From contig BSQZ01000011.1 in the NCBI GenBank assembly GCA_033239005.1, positions 5,315,001 to 5,379,000 of the forward strand: 64,000 bases of DNA. Reading direction: 5' to 3'. A model generated the notes under the pieces. The model searched no databases and had not been told where the DNA came from. It was given only the letters and a program-made list of their open reading frames with translations. Positions 1 to 10,945 of this stretch are shown one piece after another. A program made the position numbers and the translations under genes. Numbering within the stretch: position 1 is the first letter of the stretch; every line of letters begins with the position of its first letter. Source of the stretch: Lamellibrachia satsuma. Taxonomy: Eukaryota > Annelida > Polychaeta > Sabellida > Siboglinidae.

Positions 1-432
1 GTTTGAGCATTTTCTGTGATTCGTTATACATAAGGACTACCCAATAAAATGTAGATTACGTGTCAGGTGTGATTTTTGGGAGCGGTTCTGTTGATTTAGA
101 CAGATCTTATAAATCGTTTTTAAAACATCGTCGTCATTTAGACGACAGATGGCGTTGTGTGACTCTTCAGAATACTGACCAATCATCACGGTTCAGACGG
201 TGTGTTAAAAATATAAATCTGGCACCACTAATTCGCTGGTTTCATCAACATCTGTTGAAAAGCGCAGCCGAGTCTGTGAGAGTGAATACGTCCGCAAAAA
301 TGCGAGACGTGTAAATCTGCCTCCACTGCACAGAAGAGCTCCACAGTAAGTAACATTGCAGGTCCTGACATCGTAAGTCTCTGGAGAAATCCGAAATGAA
401 CACATTGAAGCATTTTGTTCTGTACTGATATT

Positions 433-436
<4 letters not shown>
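1..436. other. no recognisable gene
   Basis: Short open frames on both strands have no family resemblance I recognise. The block ends at a (TA)n run. I see nothing else in it. Confidence 0.5.

Positions 437-476
<40 letters not shown>
437..476. repeat. (TA)n microsatellite
   Basis: An uninterrupted alternating TA run of about 40 bp. It gives only YIYI-type frames, which are not genes. Confidence 0.95.
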
Positions 477-478
<2 letters not shown>

Positions 479-514
479 GACGTTCTACAGCCGAGCTACA
501 GCAACATTGACATT

Positions 515-691
<177 letters not shown>

Positions 692-696
692 ACTTT

Positions 697-790
697 GCCT
701 ATGTCTTTCGGAAGATAAACTAAAAGCCGTTGGTCCCTTCTACCTGGGGTCTATGCCAGGGGAAGTATAAAATCCCACACAGGGAGTAAA
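697..790 (+). mobile_element. SINE fragment, conserved central/3' domain
   Basis: About 90 bp beginning near the end of the CA array. It reads GATAAACTAAAAGCCGTTGG, then a CTACCTGGGGTCTATGCC block, then AAATCCCACACAGGG and AAATGTGTAACC. The same succession occurs inverted at 10856-10945 and 29283-29395, and as a diverged plus copy at 28765-28862. The GATNANACNNTAAANNCCGTTGGTCC-type core resembles central domains of widespread marine-invertebrate SINEs; that family link is from general knowledge, not a search. Confidence 0.7.
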
Positions 791-946
791 TGTGTAACCT
801 TTCGTGGAATCACCAAATCTACAGAAGGAAAACTCTAATGAACCACGCTGTAGGAGTTGTGATCACAGTAATTATAGCAACAGGAAAGTCATGATGGCGA
901 CTTCAATTGAGCGACATTGTGATTCGATGAATCCCACTCGAGTTGT

Positions 947-985
947 TATCATCATAATCATTATCATCATCATCATCATCAGTAT
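947..985. repeat. (ATC)n microsatellite
   Basis: A short trinucleotide run (ATC/TCA) of about 38 bp. Confidence 0.9.
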
Positions 986-1047
986 TGTCTAGTGAACTTG
1001 TCGAACCGGGCTTAAGTTTCGTAGCGAGCACGGAATGAAGATATTTG

Positions 1048-1803
1048 GCAGGGGTAGAACTTCAGTATTTATTTTACTAGACAGCAGGACTAGTAAAGAC
1101 AAAAGTTTACTAGTCCGCCAAAAGGTTTACTAGTCCTGTTATCAAAACATAACACAAATTTAAATCACAACAATTTATTTAAAACACAACAAAATACAGT
1201 GTTATCCAGGCCTGGCGTTGACACTGCCTGCCAGTTAGTCAGTGTCACTCAGCGTCGGAGGCACTACTGTCACAGTCAGTGTCACTGCTGTCAGTGCCAC
1301 TCTCACAGTCGTGCCTTGGCCCAAGTGGGTAAGTGTCTGGCCTCTGTGCTCCACCAGCACTCCACAGCTCGATGGCCTCCTTTGGTTCAAGCGCAGCGAT
1401 GTCCGGTGATCTCAGCTGGATGGTCAACAGATCGGTCAGCCGATCCGCCTTCAGCACTGATCGGATGCTGCTCTTTGTCATTTTCAGCTGACTGAAACCT
1501 CTCTCCGCATCAGCTGAGCTGGCTGGCAGAGTGAGTATGGCGTCAACCAGCCGAAGTATGTTTCCACACTCTACCTGGTGGGCTGCGTTGACGCCAGACC
1601 ACGTCAGCTGTCGCACGTCTGGGAACTGCTCATACAGGATCCTCTTCAGCAGGGCACCTCCGTCTCCAATTGTATGGTTGGTGGCGCCACGCAACATGCT
1701 GATTTTTACGAGACAGCCGGACTAGTTGGTAGGCATGTGTACTAGTCCGCTGTAATCTTTACTAGTGTAGGAATAGCGGACTAGTGGGTAGTTCTATCCC
1801 TGC
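1048..1803 (-). mobile_element. hAT transposon derivative, 756 bp, with near-perfect 13-bp TIRs
   Basis: The left end GCAGGGGTAGAAC (1048-1060) and the reverse complement of the right end, GCAGGGATAGAAC (1791-1803), differ at one base. CAGGG is the usual hAT terminus. Four ACTAG(T) motifs lie in the left subterminal region (1076-1136) and four in the right (1722-1786), the arrangement expected of transposase-binding subterminal repeats. The only coding part is the hAT C-terminal domain on the minus strand (1245-1697), so this is an internally deleted, non-autonomous copy. I find no matching 8-bp target duplication. Confidence 0.8.
1245..1697 (-). pseudogene. hAT transposase C-terminal dimerisation domain (truncated)
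   Basis: A 150-codon open frame on the minus strand. The stretch LTLPASSADAERGFSQLKMT followed by IRSVLKADRLTDLLTIQL is the hAT C-terminal dimerisation signature (a small/acidic AERxFS core, then an RL..L..I helix), as in animal ZNF862-like hAT transposases. The catalytic core and BED zinc finger that should precede it are missing: the frame opens just inside the right TIR. An acidic Ser/Asp-rich tail follows. It cannot be an active transposase. The fragment lies inside matched TIRs, so it is element cargo and not a domesticated host gene, although a short expressed peptide cannot be excluded. Confidence 0.8.
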
Positions 1804-3369
1804 TTGGCGTGATCCAGTTGCGCGCAGCTGATGCCGCGGGACTTGACCGTCGTAGGAAGACGCCAGGAAGAATGTCTAGGCCACAGGACAACAACTGTTA
1901 TCCCCGGGCGTGCCAGTAGGGGGTGGGGAGAGGCAGGAAACGCCGTCCTCTCCCGCAGGGATGAAGACAGGTGTTACAGTCAGACTAAGCCAGGCACATA
2001 GGGGCCTAACACCGCTAATTCGGACGCCGATAACCTTTCAATGTGAATTCCATATATAGAATGGTTTAAATCTGCTTCCGCAATTCATAGTTTGTTCGAA
2101 TATTAGAACATCCGATAAACAATGGAAATATATTTTCTTTTGGGCCTCGGCGAAATTCTGCAGAAAACGGCTACATGTCGTATCGATGCTAAACTCACTT
2201 TTGCTAGTTACCCGATCTAACGAACACAGTCATTTATTTCGATCATTGTAACAACAATGCGCAGTCATTTATTAAACCCACTTAAACAATTCATGCACTA
2301 ACGATTTGAGCATCGACGAACCTGATGCGGAATGGCTCAAATGAATAGCGGAAGCAGCCTTAAGTGCTCGACTGATGAGTTCGGCGTAGCTACCCGAAAG
2401 GTCAATTAAGGCGGGACGGCTTTCCGGATCGTCAATTTCCCCCACTGTAATTTCCTGCTTGAAGGCAAATCGCACGTTCGCCGATCTTCTTGTTTTTAAG
2501 TGCATAACGCAACCCTGGAGCATTGCCGCACTGTGGCAACCATAGGTCATGCAACGTGAATGTGGTGACTAATAGAGGAAAACCATGGATGTGGTTAAAA
2601 TCGGGATAAAATGTGTGCTAAAGGCTGAAACGTCCGGAGTGGTCAACCGTGTCTTGGAAGTTTGGGGATGTGCACACGGAAGGTTTGTTCCAAAGTCTGA
2701 TACCAGATGGGAAGAACGGGTGCTTTGCACGTCTTTCCTGCTTTAATAATACTGACCATATTATGATTATGTGGACCTAGTCGCACTTACCCGGCGTACC
2801 GCAAGATGGCGTAACCTGTTTGCCTTGTCAAATACTCTTTTTCGGCGAAGTGGTATGCCACTGCACGTGCCACGTGCCTTCTGTACGATTGTATTGTGTA
2901 ATAATAAACGGTAATCTGTAAACTACTGTCGAGACATCGAGCTCCCTATGACCACATAACGTGTAGCGACACTGGTTCTCTGTGCCTAGCGATGCGGCCT
3001 ACTTACACGTCGCAATTGCTATCGTTGTCAATATTTGTCTCTACGTAGTTCAATTGCCTTGTTTCTGCGACTGTCATGTCTCATTCATTTGCTCTTACGG
3101 CCAGAATTGTTACAATGAGATTGTCTAACTCCGTTTTATTTCTTTCCGAGAAAGAGTTCAGTGGGTTTAGAATCTGGCACGACACACTGACAGGCCCACG
3201 AGGGCCGTCTGCTAGATCGACTCATTTCAACTTCACTCATAAGAGCCATGTCCGGAAACCGTCACTTGAAACAGATTTCTTTCTCCACAATCTACGCGTT
3301 CTTCTCCTTCGTGTGTCTGGTAATCTAATTAGGAATGTCGCATGTCAGTTCAGCACAGAACCCTAAGAC
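1804..3369. other. no recognisable gene
   Basis: About 1.6 kb of unique-looking sequence. A 92-codon minus frame at 2272-2550 has no recognisable motif. I see no tRNA, rRNA or clear transposon end. Confidence 0.45.
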
Positions 3370-4330
3370 TGTTGACTCTTCTATTTCAGTAGGATGTCTT
3401 CTGGCTGCCTTGTCATCGTCTCTGACTCTCTTATTTCAGCAGGATGTCTTCCGGCCGCCTTGTCACAGTCTTGGTCTTTGATTCTTCTATTTCAGTTGGA
3501 TGTTTTCTGGCTGTCTTGTCACGGTCTCAGTCTTCGACTCTTCTATTTCACTATGATGTCTTCTGGCTGTCTCGTCACCGTCTTTGACACTTCTATTTTA
3601 GTAAGATGTCTTCGGACTGTCTTGTAACTGGTTTAGTTGATGACTCTTCTATTTCAGTAAAATGTCTTTCGGCTGTCTTGTCACGGTCTCGGTCTTTGAC
3701 TCTTCTATTTCAGTAGGATGTCTTCCGGCTTTCTTGTCACGGCCTTGGAAGTTGACGCTTCTATTTCAGTAGGATGTCTTCCGGATGTCTTGTCACGATC
3801 TCGGTCTTTGACTTTTCTATTTCAGTGGGATGTCTTCCGTCTGTCTTGTCACGATCTCGGTCTTTGACTCTTCTATTTCAGTAGGATGTCTTCCGGCTGT
3901 CTTGTCACGATCTCGGTCTTTGACTTTTCTATTTCAGTGGGGTGTCTTCCGGATGTCTTGTCACGATCTCGGTCTTCGACTCTTCTATTTCAGTGGGATG
4001 TCTTCCGTCTGTCTTGTCACGATCTCGGTCTTTGACTCTTCTATTTCAGTGGGATGTCTTCCGTCTGTCTTGTCACGATCTCGGTCTTTGACTCTTCTAT
4101 TTCAGTGGGATGTCTTCCGTCTGTCTTGTCACGATCTCGGTCTTTGACTCTTCTATTTCAGTGGGGTGTCTTCCGTCTGTCTTGTCACGATCTCGGTCTT
4201 TGACTCTTCTATTTCAGTGGGATGTCTTCCGGCTGTCTTGTTACGGTGTCAGTCTTCGACTCTTCTATTTCAGTGGGGTGTCTTCCGGCTGTCTTGTCTT
4301 TGATTCTTTTATTTTAGTAGGATTTATTCC
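3370..4330. repeat. 56-bp minisatellite, about 17 copies
   Basis: The unit is roughly TTTGACTCTTCTATTTCAG followed by TRGGATGTCTTCCGGCTGTC and TTGTCACGRTCTCGG. The central copies (3830-4250) are nearly identical and the outer ones are more diverged. Since 56 is not a multiple of 3, the long open frames (for example 3830-4147) rotate through three frames and are not a protein. Each unit carries a TTCTATTTCAG polypyrimidine-AG run that looks like a 3' splice site. Confidence 0.95.
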
Positions 4331-4455
4331 AGCTGCCTTGTTACATTTTATCCGTGTGTTTGTGTATTCTGTTTCCGTGTTTATTTTATTCTGCAAATGT
4401 GTTTAGACACGTGCTGTGACATGTAGGCAGATGCCTTGCAGGTTTCTCTGGACTA

Positions 4456-5389
4456 GGGGAAGGCAGTGTTAGTTGAGCAACTGGGTTAGTTGAGCCACCC
4501 ATGTTTCCCAGGAAACTACAACAGCGACAGTTACATGGTACCACCAAGTGACTGAACATGTTATTAGAACACGATTGACCTACAAAAAGTGCTATTTGTC
4601 ACAACGATCAGAAAATGTGAGTTAAAAGTATGTTTTTTGATGCTTTTCAAAACTTTTTGTGATTGCGATTAATGTCTGCTGGTGTGTAAACTATCAACGC
4701 ATGTGACCAAACTTTATTGTCTGTGCACTCACAAATGATTTAACTATGCACATGGAAGAAGATTATTTACATCACTTCGCGCATTAATGAGAAGTTAATT
4801 AAAAAAAAAGCTTAATTGTCGAAACGGGGCTAGTTGAGCCACCCAAGGCCCAAGGGAGGGTTAGTTGAGCAGCGGTTGAAGAACGAAGGCAAGTGTTCTT
4901 TGCGCCAAAATACATCAAGCAATTTATTTTTCCAAGCACATTAGGACATATACAAGGCAACATATTAGCAGTTAGTTACACTGGTTGCGATTGGCCTATT
5001 TGTGTATATTACTTAAGTGTGTCAACTTATTACTTAAGTGTGTAGACTTGTCAAAGACGTGTTGCACCCATTGGGTAGATGGGTTGGCCGAGTTGTTTTT
5101 AAATTTTAGTAAAAGGCTTATGGAAAGTATTCAAATAAAGCATTTACCTAACTTACGCTACACTGTGGCTCAACTTATCCCACATCAAGTGTTAGTTGAG
5201 CTACCCTACCAACCCTATTTGAATAAGCTGCATATAATTATCTATGCACACTAGATATATTACCTTTGTATAAAATGATATACTAATAATCATAGTTTAT
5301 GTGAGTAAAAACAGTTTTGGGTTTTGAGTATAACTGTGCCCTAGATATCAAAAAGAATGAACAATGGTTCAACTAACACTGCCTTACCC
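4456..5389. mobile_element. TA-flanked inverted-repeat DNA transposon (non-autonomous)
   Basis: The left end GGGGAAGGCAGTGTTAGTTG (4456 on) matches the inverted right end GGGTAAGGCAGTGTTAGTTG (ending 5389), with 2 mismatches over 23 bp. TA dinucleotides flank both ends (4454-4455 and 5390-5391), as for Tc1/mariner/pogo-type insertions. The motif GTTAGTTGAGC or its complement recurs inside near 4469, 4485, 4829, 4860, 5167 and 5190. An 89-codon frame (4985-5254) shows no DDE transposase motif, so I call it a MITE-like deletion derivative. Superfamily assignment is inferred from TSD length only. Confidence 0.75.
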
Positions 5390-5391
5390 TA

Positions 5392-5779
5392 TACGTGAAT
5401 TTCTCACCTTCCTTATCTACAGAAAATGCCCCAAAGAGGCGAAAAAAATATCCAAGTATATAGACAAGAGCACGGTAAAGTTCATGGTCAATCACACGTC
5501 CGAAACGTTATAGCACACTTTCGGAATATGGGTTAAGGTTAATGTTAAGTTAAAAATGGTTGAGTATGACTTTTGTGTTAGCGACAAATGGAGATTTCGT
5601 TACCTGCAGACGCGCCACTAGTGGATAGTGTGCGTGATTATCGCACCAGCTGGTGTTTAGCATAGTGATTGCTTGTGACAACCTACTATCGAATTACAGA
5701 TACATGGAACTCATTGACAGGACTTTACGTCTCACCTCTTCTACCAGACGATGCTTATGAAGTTGGCGTGTGAAATAGC
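5392..5779. other. no recognisable gene
   Basis: I see no coding or structural feature before the LINE fragment begins. Confidence 0.4.
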
Positions 5780-6776
5780 GCGCGTGCTACGTCATTTGTA
5801 GATGGTGAGATTTCAAACTGGAAATCGGTTTTGAGTGGGGTGCCACAGGGATCAGTATTAGGCCCTATACTGTTTTTAATATATATAAATGATTTAGAAG
5901 ATGACGTATCTAGCAAAGTACTCAAATTTGCAGATGACACAAAAGTATTCAGGAAGGTTACAAATGATACAGATAAACAAAGTTTACAGGATGATCTAGA
6001 TAAATTAGTTAAATGATCAGCGAAATGGCAAATGTTATTCAATTTTGGGAAGTGTAAATGTATACACATAGGACATGGAAACATGGACGAAGAATATAAA
6101 ATGGGGGATGCTGTACTAGGTAGAACCACGCAAGAAAAGGACTTAGGAGTAACATTTAGTGCTGACATAAAAAGCAATAGTTAGACCACATTTGGAATAT
6201 TGTATTCAAGCATGGAGGCCGTATCGTAAAGAGGACATAGACAAGCTTGAAAGAATACAACGAAGAGCAACTAAAATTATTCCAGAATTGAGAGACCTTA
6301 GTTCGCTTATTATAATGTGGTTAGACAACACTAGAGACCAGGAGACTAAGACGAAATAGAAGTGTTTAAAATAGTGAACGGTTATGAGGATGTTGATAGG
6401 AATATGTTCTTCAAACTTAAAGAAGGTAGTAGAACCAGAGGACACAAAGCAGCATTTGTTAAGGAGCAGTATAGGTTGGACATGAGAAAGTACTCTTTTT
6501 CACAGAGGGTGATAAATGAATGGAATAAATTGCCAAATGATTGTGTTAATGCTAGTAGTGTGAATATGTTTAAAAATAGAATTGACAGATATTTGATAAG
6601 GGCGGGCTACACATAGATGAGAAAATTGTTAGACTCTCGATAAGCCAATGGCTTCCTTGTACACTTGACAATTGGAACTTGTTGTTTGGGATGGCAATCT
6701 TGTTAAATATTGCAGCCTTGTTAGGGGTATAAAATCCTTGTCGTTTTGTATAGTGAAATCATGTCACACAGTATAC

Positions 6777-6777
<1 letters not shown>
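5780..6777 (+). mobile_element. non-LTR retrotransposon (jockey/CR1-group) RT fragment, copy 1
   Basis: The frame opens within the reverse transcriptase: [20 protein letters not shown] is the palm motif before the catalytic block, and FADDTK (about 5925-5943) carries the two catalytic aspartates. A TGA at about 6014 interrupts the frame, and reading continues in frame after it (AKWQMLFNFGKCKCIHIG). At about 6176 there is an in-frame-junction deletion: SADIK runs directly into [16 protein letters not shown] frameshift follows near 6300, and the C-terminal end (6362-6616, ending NRIDRYLIRAGYT) is open. 5' truncated and dead. The 3' UTR runs to a (TA)n array. The copy at 12780-13580 (minus) retains part of the segment deleted here. 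Confidence 0.9.

Positions 6778-6850
<73 letters not shown>
6775..6850. repeat. (TA)n array at a LINE 3' end
   Basis: About 70 bp of TA directly after the 3' UTR of the LINE copy. Confidence 0.95.
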
Positions 6851-6852
<2 letters not shown>

Positions 6853-7539
6853 TTGACAGCACAAATCTGTTTTAATGTAACCAATTTTGAACTTTGCTTT
6901 GATCGTTATATGTTTAACTTGTGTATGTTTCGGGACGAACAGTGTGTTTGCATTGCATCCGGAGAGGAACGTAATATTCCATGTGTTAATGATATGCCCA
7001 TAGCTTGATCCCATGAACGTCTAACCCATATAAACTATGTCCACAAGCATTGACAACGATCGACAGCTGCCTACTGAACGCCGAGTTTGATATTCATAAA
7101 CATATAACAGTCAAATTCGATTTAAAAACATTGCGCTTCATGGAACACCGTTGGGCTGTCTAGATGTTAGAATATATTTAGTTCATACTATATGATAGGG
7201 TTTTACTATATATACTATCACGTTTAGTATCTTTGAGTAGTAATAACACCAGGCAGGAACCCGCGCCTCTAATGCAATGCTGAAAAGTGCCGGCTTATGT
7301 GATGTCAAATGAACCCGCAAGGAAGATTTGGGAGGTCTTTTTGGACTGCCGTTAGAGCACGCCAGAGTCGCCTAAGAGAACATAGCCCTGAATCATTTGT
7401 TGGCAAACGAAAGGACATATTACTGGTTTAATGTCATCACCCATTAAATTCGGTCTGGTAAAGACTAGTTCACACTACAAACCACTGAACTGCCCATTGT
7501 CTTGTGTTTCTGCAGTTACCTGGTTAAATCTTCCGCAAT
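6851..7539. other. no recognisable gene
   Basis: AT-rich sequence with nothing I recognise on either strand. Confidence 0.45.
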
Positions 7540-7775
7540 TGAACAATTCCCGAAAATGACATATTCTGGTCACATTAAGAGGTACGGAGGATATGAAAAA
7601 ACAATGCTGGAGAGAATATTGGCATGGAAAAGAACCAGAGGCAAGCCACGACAAAGATGGGAGAACCGCAACACATAAATGGATTCGGAACGGTAGCAGC
7701 GGCTGGTTGAAAAGCTGGAGAAAGAATCGCTTTCGAAAAAAGACTTAGCCAGCGCCGTCTTGAACAAAATATGCA
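7540..7775 (+). mobile_element. LINE C-terminal tail fragment (RTE-like)
   Basis: The plus strand reads a short conserved LINE end: HIKRYGGYEKTMLERILAWK, then RGKPRQRWE, which fits the G-R-x-R-x-R-W-E tail of RTE-like endonuclease/reverse-transcriptase ORFs. Downstream the frame is shifted but continues with basic, tryptophan-containing residues. About 80 codons remain. Strongly decayed. Confidence 0.6.
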
Positions 7776-8090
7776 AATTGGAGAAGAAGTAGCTGATGAT
7801 TGCCACGCAATGACATGTTCTATGCTAGGTGATTTTAGACTGACAAAATTTGATCAATCCAATATGCAAGAAACCTCCAACACGAAGGCATCAGATCCAT
7901 CAGTTTTGCCATCAACAATGGACTGAGGTAGGGATGCATTCTAACCTCAGCGCTGTTTATGGCATCTTGTTTCCGCATTATTGCGACATGCATTCGGTAG
8001 TCAGCAAGAAGATATAAACATGATCACTTGTTTTGATAGGAAGTTCTACCAACCTTCCAGGCTAAAAGCTGCGATTAACACAAGCACATA
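7776..8090. other. no recognisable gene
   Basis: I see nothing in this stretch. Confidence 0.4.
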
Positions 8091-8100
8091 CTAAATTAGA

Positions 8101-8885
8101 GAACTTCTCTATACGTATGAGGGTGCCTTCTGTGCCTTCTTCCAAACACCACACCAAACTATCATAGACGAGTATTCTAAGTCCTGCAATGATATGTATA
8201 CATATGATGGTGCCTTCTATGCCTTCTCCCAAACACTGCTCCCAAACTATCCTAGACGAGTATTCCAAGGCCTGCAGTGATATGTATACATATGATGATG
8301 CCTTCTATGCCTTCTCCCAAACACTACTCCAAACTATCATAGACGAGTATTCCAAGGCCTGCAATGATATGTATACATATGATGGTGCCTTCTATGCCTT
8401 CTCCCAAACACTACTCCAAACTATCATAGACGAGTATTCCAAGGTCTGCAGTGATATGTATACATAATTATGATGGTGCCTTCTATGCCTTCTCCCAAAC
8501 ACTGCTCCCAAACTATCCTAGACGAGTATTCCAAGGCCTGCAATGATATGTATACATATGATGATGCCTTCTATGTCTTCTCCCAAACACTACTCCAAAC
8601 TATCATAGACGAGTATTCCAAGGCCTGCAATGATATGTATACATATGATGGTGCCTTCTATGCCTTCTCCCAAACACTGCTCCCAAACTATTCTAGACGA
8701 GTAGTCCAAGGCCTGCAATGATATGTATACATATGATGATGCCTTATATGCCTTCTCCCAAACACTGCTCCCAAACTATCCTAGATGAGTATTCCAAGGC
8801 CTGCAATGATATGTATACATATGATGGTGCCTTCTATGCCTTCTCCAAAACACTGCTCCAAACTATCAGACGCGTATTCAAAGAC
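8101..8885. repeat. 87/88-bp minisatellite, about 9 copies
   Basis: The unit contains GGTGCCTTCTATGCCTTCTC, a CCAAACACT..CTCC block, CTATCATAGACGAGTATTCC and GCAATGATATGTATACAT. Copies with a one-base contraction are 87 bp and stay in frame, which creates plus-strand frames with a 29-residue repeat (8189-8467, 8470-8721). Other copies are 88 bp and break the frame, so I do not call a protein. Confidence 0.95.
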
Positions 8886-9310
8886 CTGTAATGAATTTGG
8901 ACCCAATACCGACATCAAGAAGACAGTAATCTGGAGCCAAGAGGCAGAGCGAAGTAAGAGCGAAGTAAAAATTCGCGTGGGAAAGGCCTCCTCTTTGTTC
9001 GGGCGTATTTCTGAGCGTGTCTGGTCAAACAGGTATCTCACTGCTCGCCCCAAACGTAGTATACAAAGCGTGTGTACTTGGTGTATTATTCCATTCCTGA
9101 CCGACATGCGCGCGGGACGAGAATAGAGACTTTCCATACGCGATGCCTGAGAACAGTCCTGTGTATTCGTTAGCACGACAAAGTGACAAACGAGCAATTT
9201 CTCGCTAAAACAAGCCATTTATTAGTAACATACGTCATCGCCGAATACGCTGGTCTGTGCACATCTGCAGGATACAAAATAGGAAATTACTCATTTTCAC
9301 AACAAAGATA

Positions 9311-9356
9311 TTTTACACACACACGCACGCACGCACGCACGCACGCACGCGCGCGC
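9311..9356. repeat. (CACG)n microsatellite
   Basis: CACA grading into CACG and CGCG repeats. A small GCGACG-rich run also occurs at 9570-9600. Confidence 0.9.
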
Positions 9357-9733
9357 AATCAGTGAAACCATGACGCGACGTTTTCTGATTTTTTTACGCG
9401 TTCGAGTGACCGTTCTGTTAATCGGAGAGTGCGGGGCTATTTGCAACAATGGTAGCAAGTGTTATTTTATGAAGATCATGAAATTCGTGAGTTTTCAGCG
9501 TTTCCATTATCACTTCAATTAATGTTTGACCAAACTACTCAACCCGACCGAATGCGAATTCGACCTGGCGCGATGCGACGCAACGCGACGCGACGCGACG
9601 AGACACGGCTGTGTCGATTCAGGTTTGCTGGCGTCCACTCAGCAGTCAAAACATCAAGACGATCAGATACAGCGACCCGACCTGACGTAAAGAACATCAC
9701 GTCGCGTTGGGTTGGGTCAACTAGCTCTGGACG

Positions 9734-9872
9734 GGGCTTACGCAGGCGCCCTCTCAGAGAGGCTTACGTAGGTGCCCTCTTAAAGGGGCTTACGTAGGCG
9801 CCCTCTCAGAGGGGCTTACGTAGGCGCCCTCTCAGAGGGGCTTACGTAGGCGCCCTCTTAAAGGGGCTTACA
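9734..9872. repeat. 26-bp minisatellite, 6 copies
   Basis: GGGGCTTACGTAGGCGCCCT followed by CTYAVA repeats at a 26-bp spacing (GCTTACG at 9736, 9762, 9788, 9814, 9840, 9866). Each unit carries the palindromes TACGTA and GGCGCC. Confidence 0.93.
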
Positions 9873-10440
9873 GTCACCTTGTTCTCAAAAAGTTCACATT
9901 GATCGGTATGTGGCAACGTAAACCCAAGTTTTCTTTTTCAAACAACCAGTGTCCAGGGCTTCAAAAGGTTCGGAAAAGGCAGCCCGCTTTGTTGCGGGCG
10001 CCAACGTGTCTAACTATGAAAGGGATTTACTCAGAAAACCTACAGTAGAGTGGGTTAACCATCGTTGTATTCCCATCGGATACAAGTCGCGGTAGCCATT
10101 TGAAACGTAATGCTATTTTATTTAATACCACTTTGTCAAAACTCTCTTCTTGATTATTCATTTGGCCCATCGCGAATCCAGTTGTTTGAAGTTCAAATGT
10201 GTTGTGTGTGAATAATTTAAGTAATATGAACAGTCGCTTTAATAAGTGCGCACTTGAGTTAACATTATCGAAATATTTGATTTTAATCGTTGTATCGGGT
10301 AACTTGCGAAACTGTGAATAACGTTGTTATAATATATAGACCCGGACAACTTTTGCCCGCCTTTTTCGCCGAATTTTCTCCGCATCCGGTAAACAATTAT
10401 TTAATAGTTAATAATTAAATAATAAATGTGTACAACAGTG
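9873..10440. other. no gene; possible dispersed repeat
   Basis: 10150-10320 resembles 36260-36410 (GCCCATCGCGAA, TTTAAGTAATRTG and ATCGAAATA blocks in the same order). 9465-9535 resembles 36505-36565. I recognise no coding content. Confidence 0.35.
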
Positions 10441-10447
10441 GTGGATG

Positions 10448-10715
10448 CTAGATGAGTTAGATGAGTTAGATGAGTTAGATTAGTTAGATGAGCTAGATGA
10501 GTTAGATGAGTTAGATGAGTTAGATGAGTTAGATGAGTTAGATTAGTTAGATGAGTTAGATGAGTTAGATGAGCTAGATGAGTTAGATGAGTTACATGAG
10601 CTAGATGAGTTAGATGAGTTAGATGAGCTAGATGAGCTAGATGAGTTAGATGAGTTAGATGAGCTAGATGAGCTAGATGAGTTAGATGAGTTAGATGAGT
10701 TAGATGAGTTAGATG
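10448..10715. repeat. 9-bp minisatellite (GATGAGTTA)n
   Basis: About 29 units of GATGAGTTA with GATGAGCTA and GATTAGTTA variants. The HLTHLTHLA open frame on the minus strand is a repeat product. Confidence 0.97.
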
Positions 10716-10855
10716 TGTCTCAAAATGAGTCTGACGCGAGAAGACCGAAAACAAATTGGATAGATGAGCAACGTTGAAATGTGCGAAGGGCTACACAGGC
10801 GTTATATAACGTGCTCGCACCATTGCTGGGTTAGAGACAGAGACCACGCCTCCCT

Positions 10856-10945
10856 GAGTCCACGACAGGTTACATATTTACCCGTGTGGATCTTTCATTT
10901 CGCCTGGCATAGACACCAGGTAGAATGGACCTAGGCATTTCGTGT
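10856..10945 (-). mobile_element. SINE fragment, central/3' domain
   Basis: The reverse complement carries TTTTGGATGAAACACGAAATG, CATTCTACCTGGTGTCTATG and GTAAATATGTAACC, parallel to the copy at 697-790. Confidence 0.65.

Noticed and set aside
2340..2420. Second hammerhead-like string (ACTGATGAG ... CGAAAGGTC) with complementary GCCTTAA/TTAAGGC flanks
   Set aside because: Stem II does not pair beyond the first base pair, the stem I bases next to the core do not pair, and stem III would have a two-base loop. Probably chance.
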